A stretch of DNA of 64,000 nt from Acidobacteriaceae bacterium (GCA_031296355.1 JARLFX010000388.1:124001-188000); one strand, 5' to 3'. Counted from the stretch's first letter, positions 8,740 to 18,228 are shown. The notes: a model not told the origin generated them from the sequence alone. Numbers and translations are program-made.

Positions 8740-8795
8740 GGGCCTAAAGGCCCCAAAAAACTGGGGCTGCTTTTCAGGGGGCTGAAAGCCCCCTG
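8740..8795. repeat. Cluster of three short hairpins
   Basis: Three stems in a row: GGGCC/GGCCC (8740-8753), GCCCCA/TGGGGC (8750-8767) and the strong CAGGGGGCT/AGCCCCCTG (8775-8795, 3-nt loop). The first two overlap and are mutually exclusive. It lies between the end of the GltD-like gene and the start of panE on the same strand, so it could terminate the upstream operon, though no T-run follows. The layout resembles extragenic palindromic repeats. Confidence 0.5.
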
Positions 8796-8827
8796 CTCCC
8801 TCCGTACGCGCATCCGCAACAGTAGGG

Positions 8828-10294
8828 TCAAGACGAGGCGGTGACGGGCTCGGTTTCCCAGACGCCGCTGGTGAGGTAGTCGTGGATGGATGCGGCTGCC
8901 TTGCGGCCCGCGCCCATGGCCAGGATTACGGTCGCACCGCCGGTGACGATGTCGCCCCCGGCAAAGACACCCTTCTTGGAGGTGCGGCCCGTGGCGGGGT
9001 CGGCGACGATGTAGTTGCGGGCGTTGGTCTTCAGGTCGGGCGTGGTGCTCTGGATGAGCGGATTGGCGGTAGTGCCCAGGCCGACGATGGCGACGTGAGC
9101 GGGGAGCACAAACTCCGAGCCCGCGACCTCAACCGGACGGCGGCGGCCACTCGAATCGGGCTCGCCCAGCTCCATGCGCACGCAGCGCACGCCAGTCAGG
9201 AAGCCATTTTCGTCACCCAGAAACTCGACCGGGTTGGTCAACATGCTGAACTGGATGCCTTCCTCGCGGGCGTGCTTCACCTCTTCGGCGCGCGCGGGCA
9301 TCTCCGCGCCGGAGCGGCGATAGACGAGCGTGGCCGTGCGTGCGCCCAGCCGCTTCGCCGTGCGCACCGCGTCCATGGCCGTGTTGCCGCCGCCCACCAC
9401 GATCACATTGCGGTCGCGGCAGTCGTAGATGGGCTCGTCGTACTCGGGAAACCGATAGGCGCGCATGAGGTTGGTGCGGGTGAGGAACTCGTTGGCGGAG
9501 TAGACGCCGTTGAGGTGCTCGCCGGGGATGCGAAGGAACTGCGGCAGGCCCGCGCCGGTGGCGACGAACACCGCGTCGAAGCCTTCTTCCTGCATCAGCT
9601 CGTCGAGGGTGACGCTCTTGCCGACGACGACGTTGGTCTCGAACTCGACGCCCATGCGGCGCAGGTTTTCGACCTCGTTCTTGACGATGTCCTTGGGCAG
9701 GCGGAACTCGGGGATGCCGTAGATGAGCACGCCGCCGAGTTCGTGCAGCGCCTCGAAGACACGGACGCGATGGCCCTTCTGGATGAGGTCGCCGGCCGCG
9801 GAGAGGCCAGCAGGCCCGCTGCCGACGATGGCGATGCTCTTGCCCGTGGCGGGCGCGATGGCGGGCAGGCCGAGTTGGCCGCTCGATCGCTCGTAGTCGG
9901 CGATGAATCGCTCCAGGTTGCCGATGGCGACCGATTCACCCTTTTTGCCGAGCGCGCAGCCGCCCTCGCACTGCTTTTCCTGCGGGCAAACGCGGCCGGT
10001 GACGGCGGGCAGGGCGTTGTCTTCGCGCATTTTGGCGGCGGCGGCCAGAAAGTCGCCGGCGTAGATGAGTTCAATGACGGAGTGGATCTTTACGCCGACC
10101 GGGCACTTGATCTCGCAGCCGGGCTTCATGCAGGCGATGCAGCGCGAGGACTCGATCAGCGCCTGGTTGGAGCCGAGGCCCAGGTTCACCTCGCCGAAGT
10201 TGCAGGCGCGCGCGCCGGGCTCTGCTTCGGGCATGGCGATGCGCGTGATCTTCATGCGGTCCTTGATGGGGAGTGCGTTCTTGGTGTCAGACAT
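8828..10294 (-). CDS. GltD-like NAD(P)H flavoprotein (glutamate synthase small subunit/NfnB family)
   Basis: 488 residues from the ATG at 10294. The N-terminal domain has two cysteine groups for [4Fe-4S] clusters, 'CIACMKPGCEIKCPVG' and 'CPQEKQCEGGC'. An FAD-binding 'IVGSGPAGLSAAGDL' follows, then an NAD(P)H-binding 'VVGGGNTAMDAVRTAKRLGA', and near the end 'GVFAGGDIVTGGATVI'. This is the architecture of GltD, NfnB and SudA. The first 8 bases overlap the end of the partner gene at 10287-11180, showing tight coupling. The pairing with an FNR-like subunit rather than a GltB large subunit argues for an Nfn/Sud-type NADPH:ferredoxin or polysulfide oxidoreductase over glutamate synthase. Confidence 0.85.
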   Translation of the reverse strand: MSDTKNALPIKDRMKITRIAMPEAEPGARACNFGEVNLGLGSNQALIESSRCIACMKPGCEIKCPVGVKIHSVIELIYAGDFLAAAAKMREDNALPAVTGRVCPQEKQCEGGCALGKKGESVAIGNLERFIADYERSSGQLGLPAIAPATGKSIAIVGSGPAGLSAAGDLIQKGHRVRVFEALHELGGVLIYGIPEFRLPKDIVKNEVENLRRMGVEFETNVVVGKSVTLDELMQEEGFDAVFVATGAGLPQFLRIPGEHLNGVYSANEFLTRTNLMRAYRFPEYDEPIYDCRDRNVIVVGGGNTAMDAVRTAKRLGARTATLVYRRSGAEMPARAEEVKHAREEGIQFSMLTNPVEFLGDENGFLTGVRCVRMELGEPDSSGRRRPVEVAGSEFVLPAHVAIVGLGTTANPLIQSTTPDLKTNARNYIVADPATGRTSKKGVFAGGDIVTGGATVILAMGAGRKAAASIHDYLTSGVWETEPVTASS

Positions 10295-11180
10295 AGTGCT
10301 TCTCCCCTTCGGCGAGTTCATGAAGCTCGGCGCGGATGCGGGCCAGCTCAGCCGGCTCGTCGGCCTTGTAGCGTTCGAGCGAGGCGCACTCCTTGTCGCG
10401 ATACATGGTGTTGCGCTGCATCAGGACTTCAAAGTTGACCTTGGAGGCGTCGAACTCGGGTCCGTCGACGCAGGCGAACTGGCTCTCGTTGCCGACCAGC
10501 ACGCGGCAGCCGCCGCACATGCCGGTGCCGTCCACCATGATGGAGTTGAGGCTGACCATGGTCTTGATGCCGAGCGGCGCGGTGATGCGGGCCACGGCGC
10601 GCATCATGGGCACGGGGCCGACGGCGAGCACGAAGTCGGGCTTGCGGCCGGACTCGATCAGCTCGGTGAGCTTTTTGGTGACGAGGCCGTGCTCGCCATA
10701 GGTGCCGTCGTCGGTATAGATGAATGTCTCGGTGCTGGCGGTGCGGACCTCGTCCTCGAAGACAACCATCTCTTTGCTGCGCGCGCCTTCGACGAAGATG
10801 ACGTGGTTGCCGGCGGCCTTGAGCGCGGCGGCGGTGGGCAGGGCCATGGCGGTGCCCACCGAGCCGGCCAGGATCATGGCGGTGCCGAAGTTCTCGATCT
10901 CGGAGGGGCGGCCGAGCGGGCCGACGATGTCGAGGATGTAGTCGCCGGTCTCAAGGGCGGCGAGCAGGGAAGTTGTCTTGCCGACGGCCTGCACGGCAAT
11001 AGTCACGGTGCCGGCGGCGGGGTCGGACCCCTTGATGGTGAGGGGAATGCGCTCGCCTTTTTCGTGCAGGCGGAGAATGACGAACTGTCCCGGGCGCTGC
11101 TTGCGGGCAATGCGGGGCGCTTCAATCACGAGCTGCCGGATATTGTGTCCGACAGTGCGCGCTTCGAGAATCCTGAACAT
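10287..11180 (-). CDS. FAD/NAD-binding [2Fe-2S] subunit (NfnA/SudB/PyrK-like)
   Basis: 297 residues from the ATG at 11180, preceded by GGAGTTAGGA. The fold is ferredoxin-NADP reductase-like: FAD-binding barrel 1-100 ('PGQFVILRLHEKGERIPLTI'), NAD(P)-binding domain ('MILAGSVGTAMALPTAAAL'), and a cysteine-rich end 'MCGGCRVLVG' plus 'FACVDGPEFD' that ligates a [2Fe-2S] cluster as in PyrK and NfnA. It overlaps the GltD-like gene by 8 bp. Together they would form a two-subunit soluble flavoprotein passing electrons between NAD(P)H and a low-potential acceptor. Whether it bifurcates electrons cannot be told from sequence. Confidence 0.85.
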   Translation of the reverse strand: MFRILEARTVGHNIRQLVIEAPRIARKQRPGQFVILRLHEKGERIPLTIKGSDPAAGTVTIAVQAVGKTTSLLAALETGDYILDIVGPLGRPSEIENFGTAMILAGSVGTAMALPTAAALKAAGNHVIFVEGARSKEMVVFEDEVRTASTETFIYTDDGTYGEHGLVTKKLTELIESGRKPDFVLAVGPVPMMRAVARITAPLGIKTMVSLNSIMVDGTGMCGGCRVLVGNESQFACVDGPEFDASKVNFEVLMQRNTMYRDKECASLERYKADEPAELARIRAELHELAEGEKHYV

Positions 11181-11369
11181 CGATCCTAACTCCAATCGAG
11201 CGGTAAACTACTGAATCCATGGGGGCCTGTGGCAAATGGGGAAATGGGGCACAGCTCCCCGTACCAACCCCCTACATTCGTACCGTAACACGGGAGGGAA
11301 CGTGCGGAAGGTGAGCTGGAACACATATGCGCCAGAGCCGGACGTTCCTGCTGGCCGTAGCTCGATCGC

Positions 11370-11408
11370 AAAAAAATGGCAGTCGAGACGTATCGGCCTC
11401 GACTGCCA
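11370..11408 (-). terminator. Intrinsic terminator of the arabinan locus
   Basis: On the minus strand: a perfect 11-bp stem TGGCAGTCGAG (11377-11387) and complement (11398-11408) with a 10-nt loop, followed by a run of seven T. It lies just downstream of the GH43 arabinanase stop codon. Confidence 0.92.
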
Positions 11409-11436
11409 GGAATTTGCGAAGAGTCAGTGGATTGGT

Positions 11437-12471
11437 TTATTTGGTTCCCAAAGCGGCGGTGGGCCAGCCATCCTTCCAGACGAGCGTGGAGATTTGCAGT
11501 GCGGGCTGGCCGTTGGTTGCATCGTAGGCGTGGAAGACGAGGATGTCTCCTTCCGGGCGGAGCAGAACCGACTCGCCGCCCGGGCCGCGCCAGCGGTTGT
11601 TTCCGGTGAGCAGTTCCGTGCCGCCTCCTTGCAGCATCGGCTTGCCCTGCGCGTCGAGATAGGGGCCGGTGACGCGCGTGGCGCGGCCCACCATGGTGCG
11701 ATAGGTGCTGTCGGCGCCACGGCAGCAGAGATCGAAGGAGACGAAGAGATAGTAGAACTCCCCGTGACGCACGATGAACGGTGCTTCCACGGCCTGCCAG
11801 TCGGGCGGCAGGCCGGGCTTGGCCGGAGCCGCATCGGCGGGCCGGGCGCGCGCCGCCAGGGAGTAGAGCACGGAGTCGGCGGCGTCCAGCTTGCCCGTGG
11901 TGGCGTCGATGCGGCGCATTTTGATGCCGCCCCAGAAGCTGCCGAAGCTCAGCCAGGGATGACCTTTTTGATCGAGGACGATGTTGGGGTCGATGGCGTT
12001 GAAGTTGTCGGATGGAGTGGACTGCAAGACCAGGCCTTCGTCCTTCCAGGCATATTCCGGGCTGGCGGGATTCAACGTCTCGTTGGTGGCGAGCGCGATG
12101 CCGGAGGCGTTGCCTCCAAAGGTGGAGTACGCGTAATAGAGATGGAACTTGCCGTTGAAGTAGGAGATGTCGGGCGCCCAGAGATCCTTGGTCAGGGGAC
12201 TGGCCTTGCGAATCCATGCGGGAATGGAGCCGAAGACCTGTCCACAGAGCTTCCAGTCGGTGAGATTCGGCGAGCAGCGGATAGCGAACTGACCTCCGTT
12301 GGGCGTCGCGCCGGTGGCGAAGACATAGTAGACGCCGGCCTCGCGGCCGATGGAAGGATCGTGTGTGAAACGATAATCGCCGCTCAGCGGGATGGCCTGG
12401 GGCTGCTGACCGAAGAGCGGCATGGAAAGTAGAAAGAACAGCGCGAGAAGGTAAGAACGCTTGCCAGACAT
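11437..12471 (-). CDS. Secreted GH43 arabinanase
   Basis: 344 residues from the ATG at 12471, preceded by GGAGAG. An N-terminal signal peptide ends at about 'SMPLFGQQ'. The five-bladed propeller of glycoside hydrolase family 43 is marked by 'THDPSIG' (general base Asp), 'AIDPNIVLD' (pKa-modulating Asp) and 'VEAPFIVRHG' (general acid Glu). 'LCCRGADSTYRTMVGR' matches the same segment of the neighbouring GH43. Family knowledge suggests an endo-1,5-alpha-L-arabinanase cleaving the arabinan backbone of pectin in the periplasm or outside the cell. It is the last gene of the TPR-receptor-GH43-GH43 set and ends at a strong terminator. Confidence 0.87.
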   Translation of the reverse strand: MSGKRSYLLALFFLLSMPLFGQQPQAIPLSGDYRFTHDPSIGREAGVYYVFATGATPNGGQFAIRCSPNLTDWKLCGQVFGSIPAWIRKASPLTKDLWAPDISYFNGKFHLYYAYSTFGGNASGIALATNETLNPASPEYAWKDEGLVLQSTPSDNFNAIDPNIVLDQKGHPWLSFGSFWGGIKMRRIDATTGKLDAADSVLYSLAARARPADAAPAKPGLPPDWQAVEAPFIVRHGEFYYLFVSFDLCCRGADSTYRTMVGRATRVTGPYLDAQGKPMLQGGGTELLTGNNRWRGPGGESVLLRPEGDILVFHAYDATNGQPALQISTLVWKDGWPTAALGTK

Positions 12472-12561
12472 CGGAAATGCTCTCCAATCGTCGATGCGAA
12501 AAATGAAAGGACCGAACACGCGCGCCGCATCGGCTGTACGGGAAGCGGCGCGCGTGCGGAA

Positions 12562-14226
12562 TTATTCGAGGTAGGGCCAACCGTCCGAGGTGAAGCCCAG
12601 GCGGTTGATGCCCAGTGTGGGTGTGCCGTTGTTGTTGCCGTCGTAGTAGTGATAGACGAAGGTGGGAATGGAGCTGGCGCCGTCGCTGCCGGTGTCGGTA
12701 AGGACGCTACCGCCGCCGGGCCCATAGATGTTGCCGTGCGAGCTGACCAGGATGGTGCCTCCGCCGGAGGTGAGAGCGATGCCTCCGCGATCGACAAAGG
12801 GCCCGCTGGGCGACGTGGAGCGTCCGACGATGGTGCGATAGGTGCTGGAGGTTCCAGAGCAGCAGGTGTTGATGGGAGCGAAGTAGTAGTAGTACTGCGT
12901 CCCGTTGAAGACGTATGGATAGATGAACGGGCCTTCCTCGCCCGCCGAACGATAGGCTACCTTCGTCCAAGTGCTGGTATCGGTGGAGACCGGCTGTCCA
13001 ACCGTCGAGGCCGAGGTGGCGCTCGACGGCGACTGCAACTGCAACACGCGAATGCCGTCGGACCAGGAGCCGAAGACCAGCCACCAGTTGCCGCTGGCGT
13101 CGACGAACGGCGCCGGGTCGATGGCGTTCCAGGTCGTTGTCGACGTAAAGCCCCACGGATTGGTTGCAGGCACGGCGGTGGTGGCATCGGTCCACGAGGT
13201 AACGACGTAGCCTTCATCGGTCCAGGGACCGTACGGGCTCGTGCTGGTGGCGAGACCGATCACCGCTTCAGCGCCGGTGGAAGGCTCATAGGGAACGGCG
13301 TAGTAGAGGTAGTAAGTTCCACCGTTGTAGAGAAGGCTCGGCGCCCAGACATCGATATTGGTTCCGTTGTTATACGAGGGCGGAGTTTGCAGGCCCGACC
13401 ACGAGGTGAAGTCGGGACCGATGATCGGGCAATGACTCTGCACGGTGAGCCAGCCGGTGCCGGTGGACGATGTGCAGGCGCCTTCCGCCGAGGTCGTGGT
13501 GGTATAGGTGAAGGTGGAAAGGTCGGTGGAGTAGGCCAGCGTTTGATGCGTGCCGTAGAGCCAGTAGAGATGTGTTGCCGGATCCTGCATCAGGAACGGA
13601 TCGTGCACGTAGATGCCGGTGCCGGAGACGGTCATCGGACTGGGATAGGCGACCGTGTTGGTGGAAGTAAGTTTCCACTCCTGGCAGGTGCAACCGGTGC
13701 TGGTGGTCGAGCGTGCACTCTGATCGATGGTAGCGGACGAGGTGGTTCCCGAGTTGGCGTCTTCCAGGTAGAGGCCGCTATTCACGTTCTTGATGAGATA
13801 GTTTCCATCGGTAAGTTTGTAGAAGGCCCAGAGATGGTCGTTGGTGCCGTTGTCGGGGTACTCGAGCGCCTGTGCACCGGAAGAGGTGGAAGCATTCAGA
13901 ATGCCGAGCACCTGGTGGGTCAGCATGTTCTCCACGTTGTATTGCGTGTTTCCCATGGGCATGAAGTGCCAGTCGATGTCGGCGGTGGTTGTGGAAGCTT
14001 CTTCCTGCACGACGTAGGTTCCGGCAGTCTGGCTTTGGCCGGAGATGCCGAGCACCATGCCGCTGGCCGCGTTCTCGATCGAGTACTGATCGGTGTCGTC
14101 AACGGCGGCGATTGTACCCATATCGGTGGTGGTGCCGGTAGACGACGAGGAACCGGAGCCGCCTCCTCCACATGCGGTGAGCAAGCAGACCAGCGTGAGA
14201 ACAGCGAGGGAGAGGACGCGAGGCAT
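12562..14226 (-). CDS. Lipoprotein GH43 arabinanase with ricin-like domain
   Basis: 554 residues. A lipobox 'LLTAC' (C19) followed by Gly/Ser-rich linker points to a lipoprotein. Residues about 45-185 form a ricin-type beta-trefoil-like region with repeated 'N..SG..LgI/LYLED' units, a likely carbohydrate-binding part. Residues about 195-554 are a GH43 propeller with 'YVHDPFLMQDP', 'AIDPAPFVDASG' and 'EEGPFIYPYV' holding the three catalytic acids. 'CCSGTSSTYRTIVGR' matches the smaller GH43 downstream, so the two are paralogues. Probably surface- or periplasm-tethered and acting on long arabinan first. A CGTAT/ATACG inverted repeat (14245-14260) lies just upstream of the start. Confidence 0.85.
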   Translation of the reverse strand: MPRVLSLAVLTLVCLLTACGGGGSGSSSSTGTTTDMGTIAAVDDTDQYSIENAASGMVLGISGQSQTAGTYVVQEEASTTTADIDWHFMPMGNTQYNVENMLTHQVLGILNASTSSGAQALEYPDNGTNDHLWAFYKLTDGNYLIKNVNSGLYLEDANSGTTSSATIDQSARSTTSTGCTCQEWKLTSTNTVAYPSPMTVSGTGIYVHDPFLMQDPATHLYWLYGTHQTLAYSTDLSTFTYTTTTSAEGACTSSTGTGWLTVQSHCPIIGPDFTSWSGLQTPPSYNNGTNIDVWAPSLLYNGGTYYLYYAVPYEPSTGAEAVIGLATSTSPYGPWTDEGYVVTSWTDATTAVPATNPWGFTSTTTWNAIDPAPFVDASGNWWLVFGSWSDGIRVLQLQSPSSATSASTVGQPVSTDTSTWTKVAYRSAGEEGPFIYPYVFNGTQYYYYFAPINTCCSGTSSTYRTIVGRSTSPSGPFVDRGGIALTSGGGTILVSSHGNIYGPGGGSVLTDTGSDGASSIPTFVYHYYDGNNNGTPTLGINRLGFTSDGWPYLE

Positions 14227-14377
14227 AGGAATGCTCCTGGTGAATCGTATTTAGAGATACGCGGGTGATGCGCGCAATTGCGCGGCGTTTGGCGAAATGC
14301 GGCGCGGCGTCCGTGAGGAAGACACCGCGCCGATTGCGTTCCGCGCATGGCTCGTACATACCGGAACGCAGACAACG

Positions 14378-17300
14378 TCAGTAGGTGATGCGCAACTGGA
14401 ACTGCACCTGCCTCGGTCCCAGTTGCAATCCGCCAATCTGTCCGACATTGACGACCGTGGAACTGAGGTCCGACACAGGACGCGTAAAGATGTGGCGGTT
14501 GAAGGCATCGAACATCTCGCCGCGGAAGTCAATCTTGATTCTGTCGCGGATCGGAATCAGCTTGGAGATGCTGAAGTCTTCGTCGTAGTAGCCAAAGCCT
14601 CGAATGTCGGAGGAGTTGCGGGGCATGGTGCCGAAGCGCCATGGGTTGCCCTGTCCAGTGGAACCGACGCCGTCGGGGTCGCGGTTCTGGAAGAGGTTGG
14701 GATCGTAGAACGCGTCGCAGTTGAAGTAACCGGTGGCGCAGGCGGTGGCATTGGAGGTGCTGCTGAACTCAAGCGGGTTCTTGTAGCTCTTGTTCTTGAC
14801 GGCTTGACCGGCTACGCGATCGAAGCGCACGCTGGAGTTTTTGCCGGGGATGCCGGTGGCTCCGTAGATGCTGATGGGCTGGCCGCCCTGGTAGTGGTGA
14901 ATGCCGCCCACGCTCCAGTTGGCGACGACTGCATTGAGGACACTTGAGTTGGTGGAGAGGAAGTGCTTGCCGCGGCCGAGGGGCAGGTCATAGACGTAGC
15001 TGAGGACGAAGTTATTGGGAATGTCTTCGCTGCTGACTGCCTTTTCACCGCGCAGGTTTTCGGGGTCCTGGACGGCGCCGCCGTTCTGCAGCGTGCTCCA
15101 GTAGGGTTGGATGACATCGGCGTCGGTCAACGTTTTGGAGAACGTGTAGGACGCGAGGATGTTCAGGCCGTTGTGGAAGCGCTGCTCAAGGCGAGCCTCA
15201 AGCGCCTCGTAGGTGGATTGGCCGAGGTTCTGCAGGTAGCTGTCCATGTTGATGTATTCGACCTGCGGGTACGGACGCAGCGCCTGATACTCGGGCTCGT
15301 TGATAGGCCAGGTGCAGCCGGATGCGCAACTGAAGTTCGCATAGGGCTCCATGGGAGTTCCAACCCCGGTTGGTGTTCCGGGATAGTACGCCCACCAGTT
15401 GAGCCAGTCGCCCAGTTCCATGTACTTGTCGGGCATGTCGTTTTTGAAGTCGAGCATGCCATGAAGGTGCGTGGCGTGGTTGCCGATGTACCCGACGGTG
15501 GCGAACAGATGCGGAGTGATCTGGTACTGCGTTTCCAGCGCCCAGTTCTCAACCATGCCGGGGCGTCCGTTGCTTTTGGCTATATAGTCGGCGCTGGTGC
15601 TGGTGCCGTCGAGCTGATTGGCGTTGAGGTCGGGCGTGGTAGGCAGGGCCGCAAGACCGGCATCGAGCGGAACACCGTCGAGTGGATCGGTGGTGTAGAG
15701 ATTGCCCGAGACGGTGAAGCCCTGCACGGAACCCTGACCGTAATCGGCATAGACCAGCGGACCGTAGTAGATGCCGGCGCTGCCGCGAATGACCGCCTTA
15801 TCGGAAAACATGCTGGGTTTCCAGGCAAAGCCGACGCGCGGCTCAAAGTCCTTCTTGTAGACCGAGGCCCAGGTTTCGTTCTGGCTGCCGTTGCGTCCGG
15901 CGCCCTTGCCGCCGAATACGAGTGCGCCCTTGGCCTGCGGGTACATGCCGGCCGTGGTTGCCTCATCGGTCAGGGTGGGATCCCAGTTGGCGGTGTCGCC
16001 CTCGGCCTCGTGACGCGGCGTGTCGTAGCTCCAGCGCAGGCCGACGTTCACGGTGAGATTGGGCTTGACCTTCCAACTGTCGCTGGCGAAGACGGCCAGC
16101 GAGTGCATGATCCAGCGCGGGGCGTGGAGATCGTTCAGATTGGTCGCCAAACCGGTTTCGCCAATGAGGAAGGCCGCGAATGAGTTTCCGTCCTGTCCCC
16201 AAAAGTCCTCGTCGGAGGCGGTCTGGTTGTCCCAGTACTCGAAGCAGCCGGCGTTGCCGCTGCAGGTTCCGCCGATATGGCTGACCCAGGAGTACTGGTG
16301 ATATTGGCCCTCGGCGCCGAGCGTGAAGCTGTGCGCACCATGCTGCCAGTGGATGATGTCGTTGAGGGCGACGACGTTGTCCACGTCGGTCGAATCTTCC
16401 TGCTGACCCATGGAGCCAAAGGTGTTGCTATAGAACTCGAAGACAGGGAAGTCGTCACTGAAGCCGTTGGCAATGCCGAACTTCTGGTCCCAGTCGGTGC
16501 CCATCTTGGAGGCCTTCGATTTGTTGATGTTGTTGGAGCGGTTGCCGCCCACGGTGAGCGAGTTGATGACGCTGGGAGAGATGACCCAGTCCCAACCGGC
16601 GCGGAAGAGTTTGCCCAACTGATCGACGGTTCCGCAGCAGGTCTGGATTGGCGGCGGCATGTTGGAGTTGCCGCCGGAGTCGGTGTTCTCGCGCGAGCTC
16701 CAGAAGCCCCAGATCTTGTGTTTCTCGCCGATGTTCTGGTCGATGCGGAAGCTGTAGGCGGTGTTGGTGACCACGCCCGGGCTGCGATAGGCGTAGTTGT
16801 AGGAGCTGTTGCCGGAGACTTCCTGTTTCGCCAGCGGCATCAGGTAGGTGTTGACGAAATTCATGGCCACGGTGCTGGCGCGAGTGATGGGAATCTTGTT
16901 GGTGGGCGAGCCGGAGACCGTGTAGTTGCCAGAGGTGCCGGTCACCGACTGCCCGAAGCCCGCGTAACGACACGGAATGGTCGTGTTGTCGTACTCGGGA
17001 TCAAAGATCTCGCCGGCGTAGACGGCTTCACCGCAGGGCGATGTGCCCAGTTGCGCTCCCAGCAGCGAGGAGAAATCGAAGTACTGTCCGTCGCTGCCGA
17101 GTTCGGCGGGCGTAGGCAACTGGCTGGTGATGGTGCCGCCGTAATTCTGGTGCCACTGCTCCCAGTTGAAGAAGAAGAAGCTCTTGTTTTGGCCGTTGTA
17201 TAGGCGAGGAATGCGCAACGGGCCGCCGAAGCTGCCGCCGTAATCGTTCTTGGTGTCCTGGGGACGCTTGTACGTCTCGCGCGCGGCCGCGGTATCGCCC

Positions 17301-18199
17301 TGCTGCGCGATATAGCCGTTGTAGAACCAACTGTTGGCGTCGAGCGCGGCGTTCTTGTAGAACTCGTAGAGAGTTCCGTGGTAAGTGTTGGTACCGCCCT
17401 TGGTGTTGAAGTTGGAAATGCCGCCGGTGGTGCGGCCTTCCTCAATGGGCAGGCTCGAAATGCTGACGTGAAACTCATTGACCGCATCGACGGAGGGCGA
17501 GAGGATGCCGAAGCTGCCCGACCCGTTCTGCTGGCGGTTGGTGGTGATGCCGTCGATCAGGAAGTCAGTGCCCAGCTCCTGGCCGCCGCTGATCTTCAGG
17601 GTGTCGGTGCCATCGCTGGCGACGCCCACGCCGACTGTGCCCGGGACCAGTGAAACCAGCGTTTCAAGCGAGCGGAATCCGCCGGTGATGGTGAGCGGGA
17701 GCCGATTGATCTGATCGGGTTGGACCGAGGCATCGATGGTGGATGAGTCGGCTTCGAGCGTCTGTGCACCGGCATCGACGCTGATGGTTTCAGATGCGGT
17801 GCCGACGGCGAGGGTGACGTCTTGCGCGCTGCGCGCCCCGACCGCGACGACAACGCCGCGTTTGATGGTGGATTTGAAACCGGGCGCGGCGACGGTGATG
17901 TCGTAGGTGCCGGTGCGCAGGGTCGGAAAGACATAGTAGCCGCTGGCAGAGCTGATCGCGGCGTAGGTCGAGCCCGTGTCTACTCCACGAACGCTAACCT
18001 TGGCTCCTTCCACGACCTTGCCGGCGGGATCGAAGATGGTTCCGGCGATGGAGCCGGAATCAAGCTGCGCCCAAGCCGGTGCGGTGCAACCGAGCAAGAT
18101 GGCCAACACGGCCAGCCAGATTCTGAGAGCCGCGCGCGCCGGATTCGGTACGGGCAGTCTCGCCGTACGAGGACGGTCCAATCGAACAGATGGACTCAT
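14378..18199 (-). CDS. Oar-like TonB-dependent receptor (arabinan locus)
   Basis: 1273 residues, an outer-membrane transporter of the large acidobacterial type. The signal peptide ends at 'APAWAQ'; residues about 47-135 are a carboxypeptidase-regulatory-like beta-sandwich ('SGSIAGTIFDPAGKVVEGA'); a plug domain follows ('LKISGGQELGTDFLIDG'); the rest is the beta-barrel, ending in an aromatic C-terminal strand 'RQVQFQLRITY'. The start ATG has a perfect AGGAGG at 18209-18214. It sits between a TPR gene and two GH43 genes on the same strand, so it probably takes up arabino-oligosaccharides. A LacI-type operator lies directly upstream of the ribosome-binding site. Confidence 0.9.
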   Translation of the reverse strand: MSPSVRLDRPRTARLPVPNPARAALRIWLAVLAILLGCTAPAWAQLDSGSIAGTIFDPAGKVVEGAKVSVRGVDTGSTYAAISSASGYYVFPTLRTGTYDITVAAPGFKSTIKRGVVVAVGARSAQDVTLAVGTASETISVDAGAQTLEADSSTIDASVQPDQINRLPLTITGGFRSLETLVSLVPGTVGVGVASDGTDTLKISGGQELGTDFLIDGITTNRQQNGSGSFGILSPSVDAVNEFHVSISSLPIEEGRTTGGISNFNTKGGTNTYHGTLYEFYKNAALDANSWFYNGYIAQQGDTAAARETYKRPQDTKNDYGGSFGGPLRIPRLYNGQNKSFFFFNWEQWHQNYGGTITSQLPTPAELGSDGQYFDFSSLLGAQLGTSPCGEAVYAGEIFDPEYDNTTIPCRYAGFGQSVTGTSGNYTVSGSPTNKIPITRASTVAMNFVNTYLMPLAKQEVSGNSSYNYAYRSPGVVTNTAYSFRIDQNIGEKHKIWGFWSSRENTDSGGNSNMPPPIQTCCGTVDQLGKLFRAGWDWVISPSVINSLTVGGNRSNNINKSKASKMGTDWDQKFGIANGFSDDFPVFEFYSNTFGSMGQQEDSTDVDNVVALNDIIHWQHGAHSFTLGAEGQYHQYSWVSHIGGTCSGNAGCFEYWDNQTASDEDFWGQDGNSFAAFLIGETGLATNLNDLHAPRWIMHSLAVFASDSWKVKPNLTVNVGLRWSYDTPRHEAEGDTANWDPTLTDEATTAGMYPQAKGALVFGGKGAGRNGSQNETWASVYKKDFEPRVGFAWKPSMFSDKAVIRGSAGIYYGPLVYADYGQGSVQGFTVSGNLYTTDPLDGVPLDAGLAALPTTPDLNANQLDGTSTSADYIAKSNGRPGMVENWALETQYQITPHLFATVGYIGNHATHLHGMLDFKNDMPDKYMELGDWLNWWAYYPGTPTGVGTPMEPYANFSCASGCTWPINEPEYQALRPYPQVEYINMDSYLQNLGQSTYEALEARLEQRFHNGLNILASYTFSKTLTDADVIQPYWSTLQNGGAVQDPENLRGEKAVSSEDIPNNFVLSYVYDLPLGRGKHFLSTNSSVLNAVVANWSVGGIHHYQGGQPISIYGATGIPGKNSSVRFDRVAGQAVKNKSYKNPLEFSSTSNATACATGYFNCDAFYDPNLFQNRDPDGVGSTGQGNPWRFGTMPRNSSDIRGFGYYDEDFSISKLIPIRDRIKIDFRGEMFDAFNRHIFTRPVSDLSSTVVNVGQIGGLQLGPRQVQFQLRITY

Positions 18200-18214
18200 G
18201 ATTGTGTGCCTCCT

Positions 18215-18228
18215 AGTAATCGTTTACT
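18215..18228. promoter_or_regulatory. LacI-family-like operator before the TonB receptor
   Basis: The near-palindrome AGTAATCGTTTACT (plus strand) matches the G-N-A-A-N-C-G-N-T-T-N-C core of LacI/GalR-family operators. It abuts the AGGAGG of the receptor gene, where a bound repressor would block transcription. A second site with the same core lies at 19679-19692 before the TPR gene. No LacI-family gene is in the window. Confidence 0.55.

Noticed and set aside
8882..10438. 518-codon plus-strand open frame over the GltD-like gene
   Set aside because: Antisense mirror of a gene with clear FAD and Fe-S motifs; no domain of its own.
12649..14268. 539-codon plus-strand open frame over the GH43 lipoprotein
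   Set aside because: Antisense to a gene with catalytic residues and lipobox; sequence is low-complexity Gly/Arg.
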